Source: Caryophanon latum | GTDB taxonomy: Bacteria > Bacillota > Bacilli > Bacillales_A > Planococcaceae | Direction: 5' to 3' | Length of the DNA: 64,000 bases | Assembly: GCF_001700325.1 (NCBI RefSeq) | Contig: NZ_MATO01000031.1 | Span: 1-64,000 of the forward strand | Part shown: in pieces, positions 1-8,583 of the stretch | Numbering within the stretch: position 1 is the first letter of the stretch | Layout of the letters: every line of letters starts with the position of its first letter | Made by a program: the position numbers and the translations under genes | Notes under the pieces: generated by a model | Databases searched by the model: none | What the model was told of the DNA's origin: nothing | Seen by the model: the letters and a program-made list of their open reading frames with translations, nothing else

Positions 1-90
1 AATGCCTGAAAATCCTAAATGAAAATGCACCAGCCACCATGTAAAACGGCTCGTGAAACCGTTGGGAGAGTAAGGGCGAAAAACGGTACT
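1..90 (+). promoter_or_regulatory. CRISPR leader 1 (3' part only)
   Basis: This is the repeat-proximal end of a CRISPR leader; the upstream part lies outside the window. It matches the last 90 bp or so of leaders 3 to 6, including AAAATGCACCA, CACCATG and the run AAACCGTTGG ... AAAACGGTACT that abuts the first repeat. The AACGG/CCGTT elements next to the repeat are the likely site where the Cas1-Cas2 complex recognises the leader end (inference). Confidence 0.85.
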
Positions 91-640
91 GTGTAAATGG
101 GAAACCTTGAGTAAGAGGATTAACACGAATAAGATTGTAGTAGTCTACCTAGTTTTGCATTTGTGTAAATGGGAAACCTTGAGTAAGAGGATTAACACTT
201 CGTGATTTAACTTCACGTGCAGCGCGTTGAATTGAGTTCGTGTAAATGGGAAACCTTGAGTAAGAGGATTAACACTAGCAACCACTTAAAACTGTCACGG
301 TAAATAACGATGTGTAAATGGGAGACCTTGATTTAGAGGATTAACACATTTTGTGACAAAGCCTTCTCGACAATCGTAATTAAGTGTAAATGGGAGACCT
401 TGATTTAGAGGATTAACACAATAAGTTAAGCGTCGCGTCTTCATGTGTGCCATCAATGCGGTGTAAATGGGAGACCTTGATTTAGAGGATTAACACCCTT
501 CTGTACGAAGTTGCTCTTTCAGGTAACAATGTTCGTGTAAATGGATAACCTTGAGTAAGAGGATTAACACAATTGCGCCGCTAGCTCACAAAGTACTTTG
601 TCTACGATAAGTGTAAATGGATAACCTTGATTAAGAGGAT
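91..640 (+). CRISPR. CRISPR array 1 (8 repeats, 7 spacers)
   Basis: 36-bp repeats start at 91, 163, 240, 312, 384, 461, 535 and 611, with spacers of 36-41 bp. Every repeat begins GTGTAAATGG and ends GAGGATTAACAC; the middle varies. The first three repeats carry GGGAAACCTTGAGTAAG, the next three GGGAGACCTTGATTTAG, and the seventh GGATAACCTTGAG. The last repeat (611) has lost its 3' end. Together with the leader at 1-90 this sets the direction of transcription as +. The terminal bases GTGTAAAT and ATTAACAC pair imperfectly (7 of 8), giving a short stem. If the + strand is transcribed, the 8-nt crRNA handle would be ATTAACAC. Confidence 0.97.
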
Positions 641-747
641 CACTTTATTCTTTCCACTGAACTAGTATGCAAAAAAACAGCAGCTTATCATCTAAATACC
701 ATTAGTTCGTAATGCTTACTTATCGTGAGTTTCGCGAATGAATTTTA

Positions 748-778
748 ACCGACTTATATACATAAGTCGGTCTTTTTT
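748..778 (+). terminator. Terminator after array 1
   Basis: A perfect 10-bp stem (ACCGACTTAT/ATAAGTCGGT) with a 4-nt loop is followed by CTTTTTTAT. It would end the array 1 transcript before cas6. The rest of 641-881 shows no gene; cas6 probably has its own promoter in the AT-rich stretch 780-870. Confidence 0.85.
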
Positions 779-881
779 ATATTTTTTTATGAATTTATTG
801 GTAGAAATGTTATGAAAAATAATTTCTTTATGTTACCATTAACTTGTATTTTTAAGAGATGTTGAGTTTAAAGGAGAAATA

Positions 882-1835
882 ATGACAATGCAGCGACCTA
901 TACATAATGAAATACCGTTAAGCGAAATACCGTTAACATATATTCGCCTGCATTTTTCGATTCGTGCAGTTGATAGCATGCAGCTAGGAAAATATCCAGC
1001 GATGACGATTCGCGGAGGGCTTGGCTATGCGATGCAACAGCTGGCGTGCGAATGTCGCAGCAAGCAGCACGATGCGGATTGTTTATATGCGAAAATGTAT
1101 GAGGAGAAGCAAGGTGAAACAGTGGAAGATACGTACATTCCATATGTGCGCCCATTCGTTATTCATACAGGTGTGAATGAGCTTCATACATATACGAAAC
1201 ATATGACGTATCAATTTTCGATTACGCTGTTTGGACAGGCGACAAAAGCGTATGACTTATTTATTTTAGCGATGCAGCATTTCGGTGAAGCAGGTATTGG
1301 TGAGAAGAAAAGTCCGTTTACGGTAGTAGAAGTAAAGGCGGAGCAACACCATATGTCGCAACTTGTCTTCCATCAAAATCGCTTATTGCGTATTCCGGCA
1401 CCACAGCGTATTGCGGATCAGCCGCTATTGCCTGCTGATGTGTATGTGCGTTTTACGACACCGCTTCGTTTACAAGTACAAGGGAAAAACCAGCATGTCG
1501 TGACGTTGCCAGAGTTGTTTCAAAACATTGTGCGACGTTTGCGCAGCTTATTGTATTTCCATTGTGAAGGCTATTATTTACCGTCGAGCGTAGAGGAAGT
1601 GTTGCTACGTTATGCAGAACGAGCGACGATTGAAGAGGCGGACTTTTATTATGTGCAGTACAAGCGTTTTTCGACGCGTCAAAAAAATATGCAGCGTATT
1701 GATGGTACAGAAGGGTCATTTTATGCGTACGATTTGCATGAAGTGCTTGTGCAGCTATTGCTAATCGGGCAAGTGATGCATGTCGGTAAGCAGACGGTGT
1801 TTGGTTTAGGGCGCTATGAAGTGAGCGTATTTTAG
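882..1835 (+). CDS. cas6: CRISPR pre-crRNA endoribonuclease Cas6
   Basis: A 317-aa RAMP-type protein that would cut the repeat RNA of the arrays to release crRNAs. The C-terminus ends in the glycine-rich segment GKQTVFGLGRYEV, the signature loop of Cas6. The middle has the usual Cas6 pattern (SITLFGQATKAYDLFILA, then FGEAGIG and the KSPFTV strand). The N-terminal half has a short Cys/His-containing stretch around residues 50-70 (ACECRSKQHDADC). The start at 882 has AAAGGAG about 6 nt upstream. It is the first gene of a head-to-tail operon through cmr6. The six arrays share one repeat family, so a single Cas6 could serve all of them. The catalytic residues cannot be assigned without an alignment. 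Confidence 0.93.
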   Translation: MTMQRPIHNEIPLSEIPLTYIRLHFSIRAVDSMQLGKYPAMTIRGGLGYAMQQLACECRSKQHDADCLYAKMYEEKQGETVEDTYIPYVRPFVIHTGVNELHTYTKHMTYQFSITLFGQATKAYDLFILAMQHFGEAGIGEKKSPFTVVEVKAEQHHMSQLVFHQNRLLRIPAPQRIADQPLLPADVYVRFTTPLRLQVQGKNQHVVTLPELFQNIVRRLRSLLYFHCEGYYLPSSVEEVLLRYAERATIEEADFYYVQYKRFSTRQKNMQRIDGTEGSFYAYDLHEVLVQLLLIGQVMHVGKQTVFGLGRYEVSVF

Positions 1836-1845
1836 GAGGGATTAG

Positions 1846-2550
1846 GTGACGACGATTATTACAACAGTAGGCACGTCATTTATTGGTGGCTGCATGCGCA
1901 ACAAAATGGATTTTTCACAAACGGAGGACGTGCTGTTTGAGCAAATGATGCAAGTTGATCGTGTACAAGCGTTTAGTGCGGAAATGGCATCGACCCATTC
2001 GCTCATGAAGCAATATCCGAATGCGGCGTCGCTTCATTTGCTCGTGTCCGATACAGCGGAAGGGTATAAAATCGGTGCTCTGTTGCAGCGCTATTTTGAA
2101 ACGTTTGTGGCAACGGTAAGCGTACACGTAATTGACGGTTTAAACGGTAGTGCACCGGAGACGTTTCGCCAGCAAGGGTTGCGCAATTTAGTGAACGTGT
2201 TGTTAACGATTTTAACGGAGCATGATGACTGTGTGTTAAATGCGACAGGCGGCTACAAAGCACAAGTGGCGTTTGCAGGAATTGTCGGGCAAGTATTTCA
2301 CATTCCTGTGCTGTACCAGTTTGAAGGGTTTGATGATGTCATTCAGCTACCGACGATGCCGCTACGATTAAATACCGCGTTGTTTGCGAAGTTTGAGCAA
2401 ACGTTTCAGTGTGTCGCGAGCGGACAATACGTAGCCGAAATCCCGTTAGAATTATCGGAATATATAGAAAATATTAACGGTGAGAGTAAGCTGACGGCAA
2501 TTGGCTTATGTTTGTACGAATACGCAAAAATGAACGAACGAGGGGTGTAA
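1846..2550 (+). CDS. CARF-domain protein, APE2256 (TIGR02619) family
   Basis: A 234-aa protein that is essentially one CARF (Rossmann-like, cyclic oligoadenylate binding) domain. It opens with a beta strand and TVGTS loop (residues about 4-10), and NATGGYKAQVAFAGIVGQ near residues 135-150 is the second ligand loop typical of this family. About 50 residues follow the CARF core, too few for a HEPN or other standard nuclease domain. It starts at GTG 1846 behind GGAGGG, 10 nt after cas6, and ends 3 nt before the next CARF gene. A role as sensor or as a ring nuclease that degrades the second messenger is possible; no catalytic residue proves it. Some CARF-only proteins are ring nucleases (established for the Crn1 group), so this is an inference from architecture. 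Confidence 0.82.
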   Translation: MTTIITTVGTSFIGGCMRNKMDFSQTEDVLFEQMMQVDRVQAFSAEMASTHSLMKQYPNAASLHLLVSDTAEGYKIGALLQRYFETFVATVSVHVIDGLNGSAPETFRQQGLRNLVNVLLTILTEHDDCVLNATGGYKAQVAFAGIVGQVFHIPVLYQFEGFDDVIQLPTMPLRLNTALFAKFEQTFQCVASGQYVAEIPLELSEYIENINGESKLTAIGLCLYEYAKMNERGV

Positions 2551-2553
2551 TGT

Positions 2554-3705
2554 ATGTATAACCGAGTAGTCATGACATGTGGTATTTCTTTATTATCACC
2601 AGCGAATGTATTTAATCATGCGACAGCGCAAAAGCTCACATCATCTTTTAACGAAGTGTATTGTGATGAACAATCGCAGCAACAGCAAATTACGCAATAT
2701 GTGGAATACGTTCGTCAGCATTTACATCATATTGAAGATAGCGAAAAGGTGAGTGCAGAATACTCATTAATTAGCGCGTTGTTAAAGCGAAAAAAGCTAC
2801 ACAATTCAGCACATATTACGCTAATTGCGACGAATACGATCGGTGGCGTAGCATGTAGTGCGGCATTATGTGAAATCATTAATAAAAAATTTGGCATGAC
2901 GGTAAAGCGACAAATTGTACAAATGACGGTAAGCAATCAACAGCAATTTCAGGAGCAACAGGCGAAATATATGCATGTGTTAGCGAATGCGTTAAGTGAA
3001 GGGGAGCCTCGTTCGACATGTTTCGCTCCACTTGGCGGCTACAAAGTGATGACGTCGCTCGGTTACATCGTCGGTTCGTTTTTACATTATCCAACGACGT
3101 ACTTACATGAAGAGCAACAGTTTTTAATCGAAGTGCCGCCCGTACCGCTTGATATTGATGAAGCGTTCGTAAAAGGCAATATGGATTTATTGCGTCGTTG
3201 TCAGCGTGAGTTCATTCCATTTGAAGAGCTAACGGCACAGGAGCAGGCGCTTGTCGAGCAACATACAGCTATTTTCACGATTGATGAGGAGCATGTGACG
3301 TTAACGGTGTTCGGTGCGTTTTTATTTGAGCGTGAGAAGTATAAGCAAATTTTCCAAACGCATTATTATTTGTCGGAGCAAGTACGAAATGAGATGGCAA
3401 AAAATAAAGCGTTTGTCGAGCAGGAGCTAGAGCGTCTTGTGATGAACTTGAAACTGAGAGCGGGTGCGTATGAATCGCATGAGCGTGAAATTAAAGGGTT
3501 AAAAAGTAAGCCTGTATACAAGCTCGCAAAAGCAGCGTATGGACAATCGGTGTTCCGTTTAACGTATTTATACGATGAGGAAAAAGACGAGCTGCAAGCA
3601 AATTATTTATGGCTCGATCATGACTTATATGAGCGCGACATTGCAAAAGGTGTCGGCTTAATGAAGGAAGAAAAAAATATGCAGCAATACGTCATAGGGG
3701 GCTGA
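2554..3705 (+). CDS. CARF-domain effector with probable RelE-like C-terminal domain
   Basis: A 383-aa protein. Residues 1 to about 215 form a CARF domain of the same family as the upstream gene: TCGISLLSPAN at the N-terminus and FAPLGGYKVMTSLGYIVGS near residue 160. A linker and helical region follows. The last 90 or so residues read as two helices (KNKAFVEQELERL...) and then strands KPVYKLAKA, SVFRLTYLYDE and ANYLWLDHDLYERDI. This order, with FRLTYLYDE in the core strand, resembles RelE-superfamily mRNA interferases. CARF-RelE proteins are known in type III loci (Cami1 cuts mRNA on the ribosome when cyclic oligoadenylate binds). The CARF call is firm; the RelE call is by eye and needs a profile or structure search. 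The start at 2554 has GAGGGG about 8 nt upstream. Confidence 0.75.
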   Translation: MYNRVVMTCGISLLSPANVFNHATAQKLTSSFNEVYCDEQSQQQQITQYVEYVRQHLHHIEDSEKVSAEYSLISALLKRKKLHNSAHITLIATNTIGGVACSAALCEIINKKFGMTVKRQIVQMTVSNQQQFQEQQAKYMHVLANALSEGEPRSTCFAPLGGYKVMTSLGYIVGSFLHYPTTYLHEEQQFLIEVPPVPLDIDEAFVKGNMDLLRRCQREFIPFEELTAQEQALVEQHTAIFTIDEEHVTLTVFGAFLFEREKYKQIFQTHYYLSEQVRNEMAKNKAFVEQELERLVMNLKLRAGAYESHEREIKGLKSKPVYKLAKAAYGQSVFRLTYLYDEEKDELQANYLWLDHDLYERDIAKGVGLMKEEKNMQQYVIGG

Positions 3706-3710
3706 GTGTG

Positions 3711-4970
3711 ATGCGTCACGTATTATTTTCTTTTTTAGGAACAGGTAAATATAAAAACTGCATTTACAGTTGGAATGAACAAGCATTAACGGAAACGCGC
3801 TACGTTCAAACTGCTATTTACGAATATTTACAAACGATTGAGCACCCTTTAACGGTCATCGTGTTTACGACCGATGATGCATACGAGAAAAATTGGCTAG
3901 ATGGAGAAGAAGAAGGGCTTGCGAGTACGTTTCAACGTTTAGCACCAGAGGCGACGCTACAAATGGTGCGCATCGACAACCCAGAAGGTGAAGCGGAAAA
4001 CTGGAAATTATTTGATGCGATTTTAAATGAAATTCAAGAGGGCGATCATATTTATTTCGATATGACGCATAGCTTCCGCGCCATTCCAATCGTCTCACTC
4101 ATCGTAATGAATTACGCACGTTTCATTAAAAAGGCGACGCTTGAAAAATTAGTGTACGGGCAGTTCAACGGTGATACGGGTACGATTTTGGATATGACGA
4201 ACATGCTTGAGCTGCTGTCTTGGACAAACGGTGTAGACCAATTCATTCGCACAGGTGATGCAACACAAATTGGGGAGCTCGTACAAACGATTGCGAAAGA
4301 TAGCTTTAAAAATAAAGAAATGTCTAGCGAAAGTCGCAGCAGCTTACTCGATTTGAAAAAAGTAGCGGAGCAGCTAGAAAATGTGAGCTTAGCCATTCAA
4401 ACGTGTCGCAGTACCGAAATTGTCAAAGAAATCGAGCTGTTACAAAAGCATATTGCGACAGCGAAGGAAAAGAAATCAAACTTCATTCAGCCGCTCGTGC
4501 CATTGCTTGACGAAATCGAATCGAAATATGCACATTTTTCAGAAGGTGCAGGCTACGAGGCAGCACGATGGAGCGCGGAGCATGGGCTTATTCAAATTGG
4601 CTATACGTTATTGCAGGAAAATTTCGTTACGGCGTTAAGCGAATATTTGCAGTTTAATCCGACGAACAAGGAGCAGCGTACGTTAATTAATTCAGCGATT
4701 AAAATTGTAGCCGATCAGTTGCCAAAGGAGCAGTGGCATGGTGATGAGCAGCGAAAGGAACAGCTCGCCAATATCGTCGAGCAACTTCCATTTAACCGAG
4801 AGCAACTGTTGAAGTATAGCAAGCTAACGGATTATCGTAACGACATTAACCATGCGGGCATGCGTCCGAATGCAACAAAGGCGGCGAATTTAAAGCGCGA
4901 GTTGCATAGTGCAGTAGAACAAATGGAAGAGCTGTTTCAACTATTGCAAACGCAAAAAATAGGAGGGTGA
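3711..4970 (+). CDS. csx1: Csx1/Csx2-family CARF-HEPN ribonuclease
   Basis: A 419-aa protein in the TM1812/TIGR02221 (Csx2) group. The N-terminal CARF part contains LFSFLGTGKYKNC and the diagnostic HSFRAIPI segment (DMTHSFRAIPIVSLIV, around residues 122-137). The C-terminal HEPN part ends in YRNDINHAG, an R-x4-H motif (R at about 382) of the kind that forms the RNase active site in HEPN dimers. It is expected to be activated by cyclic oligoadenylate from Cas10 and to cut RNA non-specifically (established for the family). The ATG at 3711 is preferred over GTG 3708 because the AGGGGG site ends 9 nt before it. It is packed between the CARF-RelE gene and cmr1. Confidence 0.88.
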   Translation: MRHVLFSFLGTGKYKNCIYSWNEQALTETRYVQTAIYEYLQTIEHPLTVIVFTTDDAYEKNWLDGEEEGLASTFQRLAPEATLQMVRIDNPEGEAENWKLFDAILNEIQEGDHIYFDMTHSFRAIPIVSLIVMNYARFIKKATLEKLVYGQFNGDTGTILDMTNMLELLSWTNGVDQFIRTGDATQIGELVQTIAKDSFKNKEMSSESRSSLLDLKKVAEQLENVSLAIQTCRSTEIVKEIELLQKHIATAKEKKSNFIQPLVPLLDEIESKYAHFSEGAGYEAARWSAEHGLIQIGYTLLQENFVTALSEYLQFNPTNKEQRTLINSAIKIVADQLPKEQWHGDEQRKEQLANIVEQLPFNREQLLKYSKLTDYRNDINHAGMRPNATKAANLKRELHSAVEQMEELFQLLQTQKIGG

Positions 4971-4973
4971 GCG

Positions 4974-5861
4974 ATGGAATTACTAAATGTTTTTGAAACA
5001 GGCAGTGCCATAGATGTGAAGTCGTATGATGTTACATTTGTGACACCGATTGCCGTTCATGGCGTCGATTCAAAAAATACAGCGGAATTTCGCGCGTCGT
5101 CACTAAAAGGTATTTACCGTTATTGGTGGCGCACGTTGCAAACCGATTCGAAAAATTTATTAGCACGAGAAGAAGCGTATTTCGGTGGTACGAGCGTCAA
5201 TAAACGAAAATCGCCCGTAACGATTGTCGTAAAAAAAGCACCGTCATATAACGTAGTGAGAACGAATGTCCGTCCACATAATACAGAAAAGCGTGTCATG
5301 ATTCCGACGCTTCAGAAAGGGCAGCAAGCAACAATTGAGCTGCGTGCGAAAAAAGGGCAGCTGGACGATAGCTACATTCACTACTGGGAATACGTGCTGC
5401 ACGTTGGTAACTTCGGGCAACGTGCGCGTCGAGGCTTCGGTGCATGTCAAACGCATACGTGGGATAGTGTAGCGGATTATGTGGCATCATTGAAAAACGT
5501 ATTTGAAAGGTTGCAAGTAGCAGATGCGTTTGAATGGTCGTCATCAGCGCTTATTGTGAAGCGTCGTCGTCCTGAGCGTGTCGATCACCCAATCGTTGAA
5601 AATATTTACATCGGCGCACCGAAAAAGACAGCAGATGAAGTGACGTACGCAATCGGTGTGGCGACGCATGAAGCAAATGGTGACGGTACACTCGGCTCTG
5701 CGAAACAACGCTGGGGATCACCGCTTCATTGTACGGTGCGTAAAATTGGCGAGCAATATTACCCAATCGTTACCGAAGTTACACCGCCAAAAGCGAAACA
5801 AGGGAAACGCTATGAGGAAAAACGTCGAGACTTTTTAGCACAGTTAGGGGTGCAACTATGA
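4974..5861 (+). CDS. cmr1: Type III-B RAMP protein Cmr1
   Basis: A 295-aa RAMP subunit of the Cmr effector complex. The N-terminus has the Cmr1 pattern: FVTPIAVHGVD, then FRASSLKGIYRYWWRTL (residues about 41-57) and EAYFGGTS. NFGQRARRGFGAC is the glycine-rich loop of the RAMP fold. In known complexes Cmr1 sits at the head of the filament near the 3' end of the crRNA. It starts with AGGAGGG 6 nt upstream, 4 nt after csx1. Its stop overlaps the cmr2 start (ATGA at 5858), which implies coupled translation. Confidence 0.93.
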   Translation: MELLNVFETGSAIDVKSYDVTFVTPIAVHGVDSKNTAEFRASSLKGIYRYWWRTLQTDSKNLLAREEAYFGGTSVNKRKSPVTIVVKKAPSYNVVRTNVRPHNTEKRVMIPTLQKGQQATIELRAKKGQLDDSYIHYWEYVLHVGNFGQRARRGFGACQTHTWDSVADYVASLKNVFERLQVADAFEWSSSALIVKRRRPERVDHPIVENIYIGAPKKTADEVTYAIGVATHEANGDGTLGSAKQRWGSPLHCTVRKIGEQYYPIVTEVTPPKAKQGKRYEEKRRDFLAQLGVQL

Positions 5862-7486
5862 CAGAGCAATATTTAGTAACATTTACAGTCGGACCGGTGC
5901 AATCGTTTATCGCTTCTGCACGAAAGGTCGAGGATTTTTGGAGTGGCAGCTACATTTTGTCACATTTAGTACGTGAAGCGCTGCGCATCTTTTTTGATAA
6001 AGAGCAAGAGATGAATTTAGAGCTCGTATTCCCAGTCGTGAAAAAGCGCGACATTATCGAGCCAAATTTAGAGGAGCTGCACATTGCGTCGTTACCGAAC
6101 CGTATTACAGCGATTGTAACGGGCGATGAAGCGGAAGTCGTTTCTCTTTTACGCAATGTCGAGAAGCATGTGCGCAGTGAATTTTATAACATTGCATACG
6201 CAGCGATTGATCGTGTGTTCGCGGATGCAACGGCGCAGGAGCAAAACGCATTGCAGCAGCAAACGACAGCACAGCTTGATAACTTGCTTGAAATGTATTG
6301 GGTAGCGCAGCCGTTAAACAAAGCGGAATTTAGTGACACACGTTTACAGCTAGAGCGACGTTTAGGAGCGCTCAAAAATGAAAAGCAGTTCGGGCAAATT
6401 GACGAGCATGGCTTAACGTGTAGCGTATGTAAATCGAAGGAAGCATTAACGATTGAGCGAGTAGAAGCGGCGCATAGCTATAAGGAAATGAAAGAGCAGC
6501 TCGCGTCCACTTGGGCAAAGCGTACAAAAGCGTATCAAGGCAAGCGCATTAAAGACAATGAATTTTTATGCGGCGTTTGCTTAATGAAGCGACATGCGCG
6601 TGACTATTTCAAGGAGCATTTCAACGTGAAAATGGCACAAGGCTTCAAACGCTTTGATGCGATTGCCGACATTGTCGATGAAGACGAAGGGTATTATGCG
6701 ATTTTAATGCTCGATGGCGATAATATGGGGCAACATTTAACAGGTAATGACGTGACGACGTATCAAGATGTGAGTAAAAAGCTTGCGAAATTTGCAGGAA
6801 GAAAAGTGCCTGAAATTGTAGAGAAAAACAATAAAGGTGTGCTCGTTTATGCAGGTGGAGACGACGTGCTTGCGTTTATGCCAGTACCTGAAGCGCTACA
6901 GATTGCGCAGCAGCTACGATTTGCGTTTAGCGATGAGCAAGGTGGCTTAGGAAAAAATGCGACCGCTTCAGCTGGGCTTGTTGTAGCGCATGTAAAAGCA
7001 CCGTTACAGCTACTGCTTGACGAAGTACGCAAGCTAGAGAAAAAAGCAAAAGCATATCCGAATAAAAATGCACTAGCGATCGGTGTGCATACACGTTCGG
7101 GAGAGATTTCGGAGACGGTGTTACCTTGGACGACATCGACTCAGCATGCGACCGTTGATTTATTACAGCGCGTCATTACGCTATTGAAAGAAGATGTATC
7201 GACAACATTTATTCATCGATTTACCGAAGCGTTTTTACCGTTACTTGATGCGGAGCAATACAAAAAAGTGCCGAAATATCTTGTCGAAACGGAGCTGCGT
7301 CGATTAATGAAGCGAGCGCGTAAAACGGACTTGCGCGACGAACAGCTAGAAGACGTGTTGCAGCAATTAATTACGCTACATGAAGAGCAAAACTCAACGA
7401 AAGACTTCATTTATTTACTAAAAATTATGCGCTTTTTCGAGCGAAAGGATGGTGTCAATGGCGACGTTACAGCTACAACCAATTGA
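5858..7486 (+). CDS. cmr2: Type III-B large subunit Cas10/Cmr2, HD domain absent
   Basis: A 542-aa Cas10. The protein begins directly with the first Palm/ferredoxin domain (VGPVQSFIASARKVEDFWSGS, residues about 11-31), so the N-terminal HD nuclease domain of longer Cmr2 proteins is missing. A zinc-finger insertion has CSVC at about residue 188 and CGVC at about 238. The cyclase Palm holds MLDGDNMG near residue 286 and YAGGDDVLAF, with GGDD at 333-336. An intact GGDD is the established determinant for making cyclic oligoadenylate from ATP on target RNA binding. With no HD domain, target-activated ssDNA cleavage is not expected. This fits the three CARF genes directly upstream, which would carry out the downstream response. 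Confidence 0.95.
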   Translation: MTEQYLVTFTVGPVQSFIASARKVEDFWSGSYILSHLVREALRIFFDKEQEMNLELVFPVVKKRDIIEPNLEELHIASLPNRITAIVTGDEAEVVSLLRNVEKHVRSEFYNIAYAAIDRVFADATAQEQNALQQQTTAQLDNLLEMYWVAQPLNKAEFSDTRLQLERRLGALKNEKQFGQIDEHGLTCSVCKSKEALTIERVEAAHSYKEMKEQLASTWAKRTKAYQGKRIKDNEFLCGVCLMKRHARDYFKEHFNVKMAQGFKRFDAIADIVDEDEGYYAILMLDGDNMGQHLTGNDVTTYQDVSKKLAKFAGRKVPEIVEKNNKGVLVYAGGDDVLAFMPVPEALQIAQQLRFAFSDEQGGLGKNATASAGLVVAHVKAPLQLLLDEVRKLEKKAKAYPNKNALAIGVHTRSGEISETVLPWTTSTQHATVDLLQRVITLLKEDVSTTFIHRFTEAFLPLLDAEQYKKVPKYLVETELRRLMKRARKTDLRDEQLEDVLQQLITLHEEQNSTKDFIYLLKIMRFFERKDGVNGDVTATTN

Positions 7487-8567
7487 TACATTTTTCTTCA
7501 AAGACCATCAAGCAACAGAAACAGGTGCAAATAGCTTTATGCAAGGTATTTTCCCACCGCGTCCGAGCACGATTTACGGCAGCCTGCGCTCTGCGTACAT
7601 ACACGCTAACGAATCGTTTGAAGCATATGCACAAGGAACAGATGGCGACGTAAAAAAGTGGATGGGCACACCTGAACAGCTTGGTGAATTTGCGATTCAA
7701 TACGTGTCGCTATTTCATAATGAGCAGGAGCTTTTACCGTTACCGCTTGATTATCAGGCGTACGAAAAAGACGGGACGCTCGTTGCCGCACCGTTAACGT
7801 TAACGGAAGATACTGCACCGTCGTCAGCTGCTTCACCGTGGCGATTGCAGTCAAGCTTAACGGAAAAAACGAAAGGGGCAAGCAACGTTTTCGTCACGAA
7901 GGAAGCGTGGAAACAAGCATTGCTACATACGCAAGCGATCGATACGTTAACCCCGTTATCGCAGCTGCTTGTGCCAGAGCAAAAGCTAGGCATTGCACTA
8001 GAGCATACGACACGCACGACGAAGGATCAGCACTTGTATCAACTGACAAAGCTGCGATTTAAAGAGCGTGGTGGCTTCAACGTGTATACGACGAGCAGCC
8101 CAAGCTTTGCGCAAATCGAATTTACGAAAGTCGGCGGCGAAAACCGTCCGTGGACGATTAGCGAACAAAAGCAGTCGTTTTCATTATGGAACGAGCAAGA
8201 GCTGAAGACGTTACGTGAGACGATTACGCGTACAAACATTGTAAAATTCGTTTTATTATCACCGGCGATTTGGCAAAACGGCGCGAAGCCAGCTAGCTTT
8301 GCGGACGGTCGCTTTACAGTCGGCGGCGCAACGTTCGAATGGTTAACCGGTGCGATTGGTCGCCCAAGCATTTACGGTGGCTGGGACATGGTGCAAAATC
8401 GTCCGAAATCGCGTGCGTACATGATTCCAGAAGGCAGTGTCGTTTATGCGAAACTGTGCGACGGTACATCAATTGACGACGTATTAGCACTTGCAAATGG
8501 TTGTCATTTTACAGATGAAGGTCAACAACAAGGATTCGGCTTCGCAATTTTAGCGGCCGTACAATAA
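7458..8567 (+). CDS. cmr3: Type III-B RAMP protein Cmr3
   Basis: A 369-aa protein with the Cmr3 opening: QPIDTFFFKDH, then FPPRPSTIYGSLRSA at about residues 36-50. The glycine-rich C-terminal loop is QQQGFGFAIL. Cmr3 pairs with Cas10 and binds the 5' handle of the crRNA in known Cmr complexes. The ATG at 7458 is chosen over ATG 7449 because the AAAGGA site (7443-7448) has normal spacing only to 7458. The gene overlaps the end of cmr2 by 29 nt, so the two are probably translationally coupled. Confidence 0.93.
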   Translation: MATLQLQPIDTFFFKDHQATETGANSFMQGIFPPRPSTIYGSLRSAYIHANESFEAYAQGTDGDVKKWMGTPEQLGEFAIQYVSLFHNEQELLPLPLDYQAYEKDGTLVAAPLTLTEDTAPSSAASPWRLQSSLTEKTKGASNVFVTKEAWKQALLHTQAIDTLTPLSQLLVPEQKLGIALEHTTRTTKDQHLYQLTKLRFKERGGFNVYTTSSPSFAQIEFTKVGGENRPWTISEQKQSFSLWNEQELKTLRETITRTNIVKFVLLSPAIWQNGAKPASFADGRFTVGGATFEWLTGAIGRPSIYGGWDMVQNRPKSRAYMIPEGSVVYAKLCDGTSIDDVLALANGCHFTDEGQQQGFGFAILAAVQ

Positions 8568-8583
8568 AAAGGAGCGTTTAACT

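Noticed and set aside
91..640. Repeats with inverted ends (GTGTAAAT ... ATTAACAC) as possible transposon ends or other tandem repeats
   Set aside because: Regular 36-bp repeats with unique 34-42-bp spacers, a shared leader and adjacent cas genes make them CRISPR arrays.
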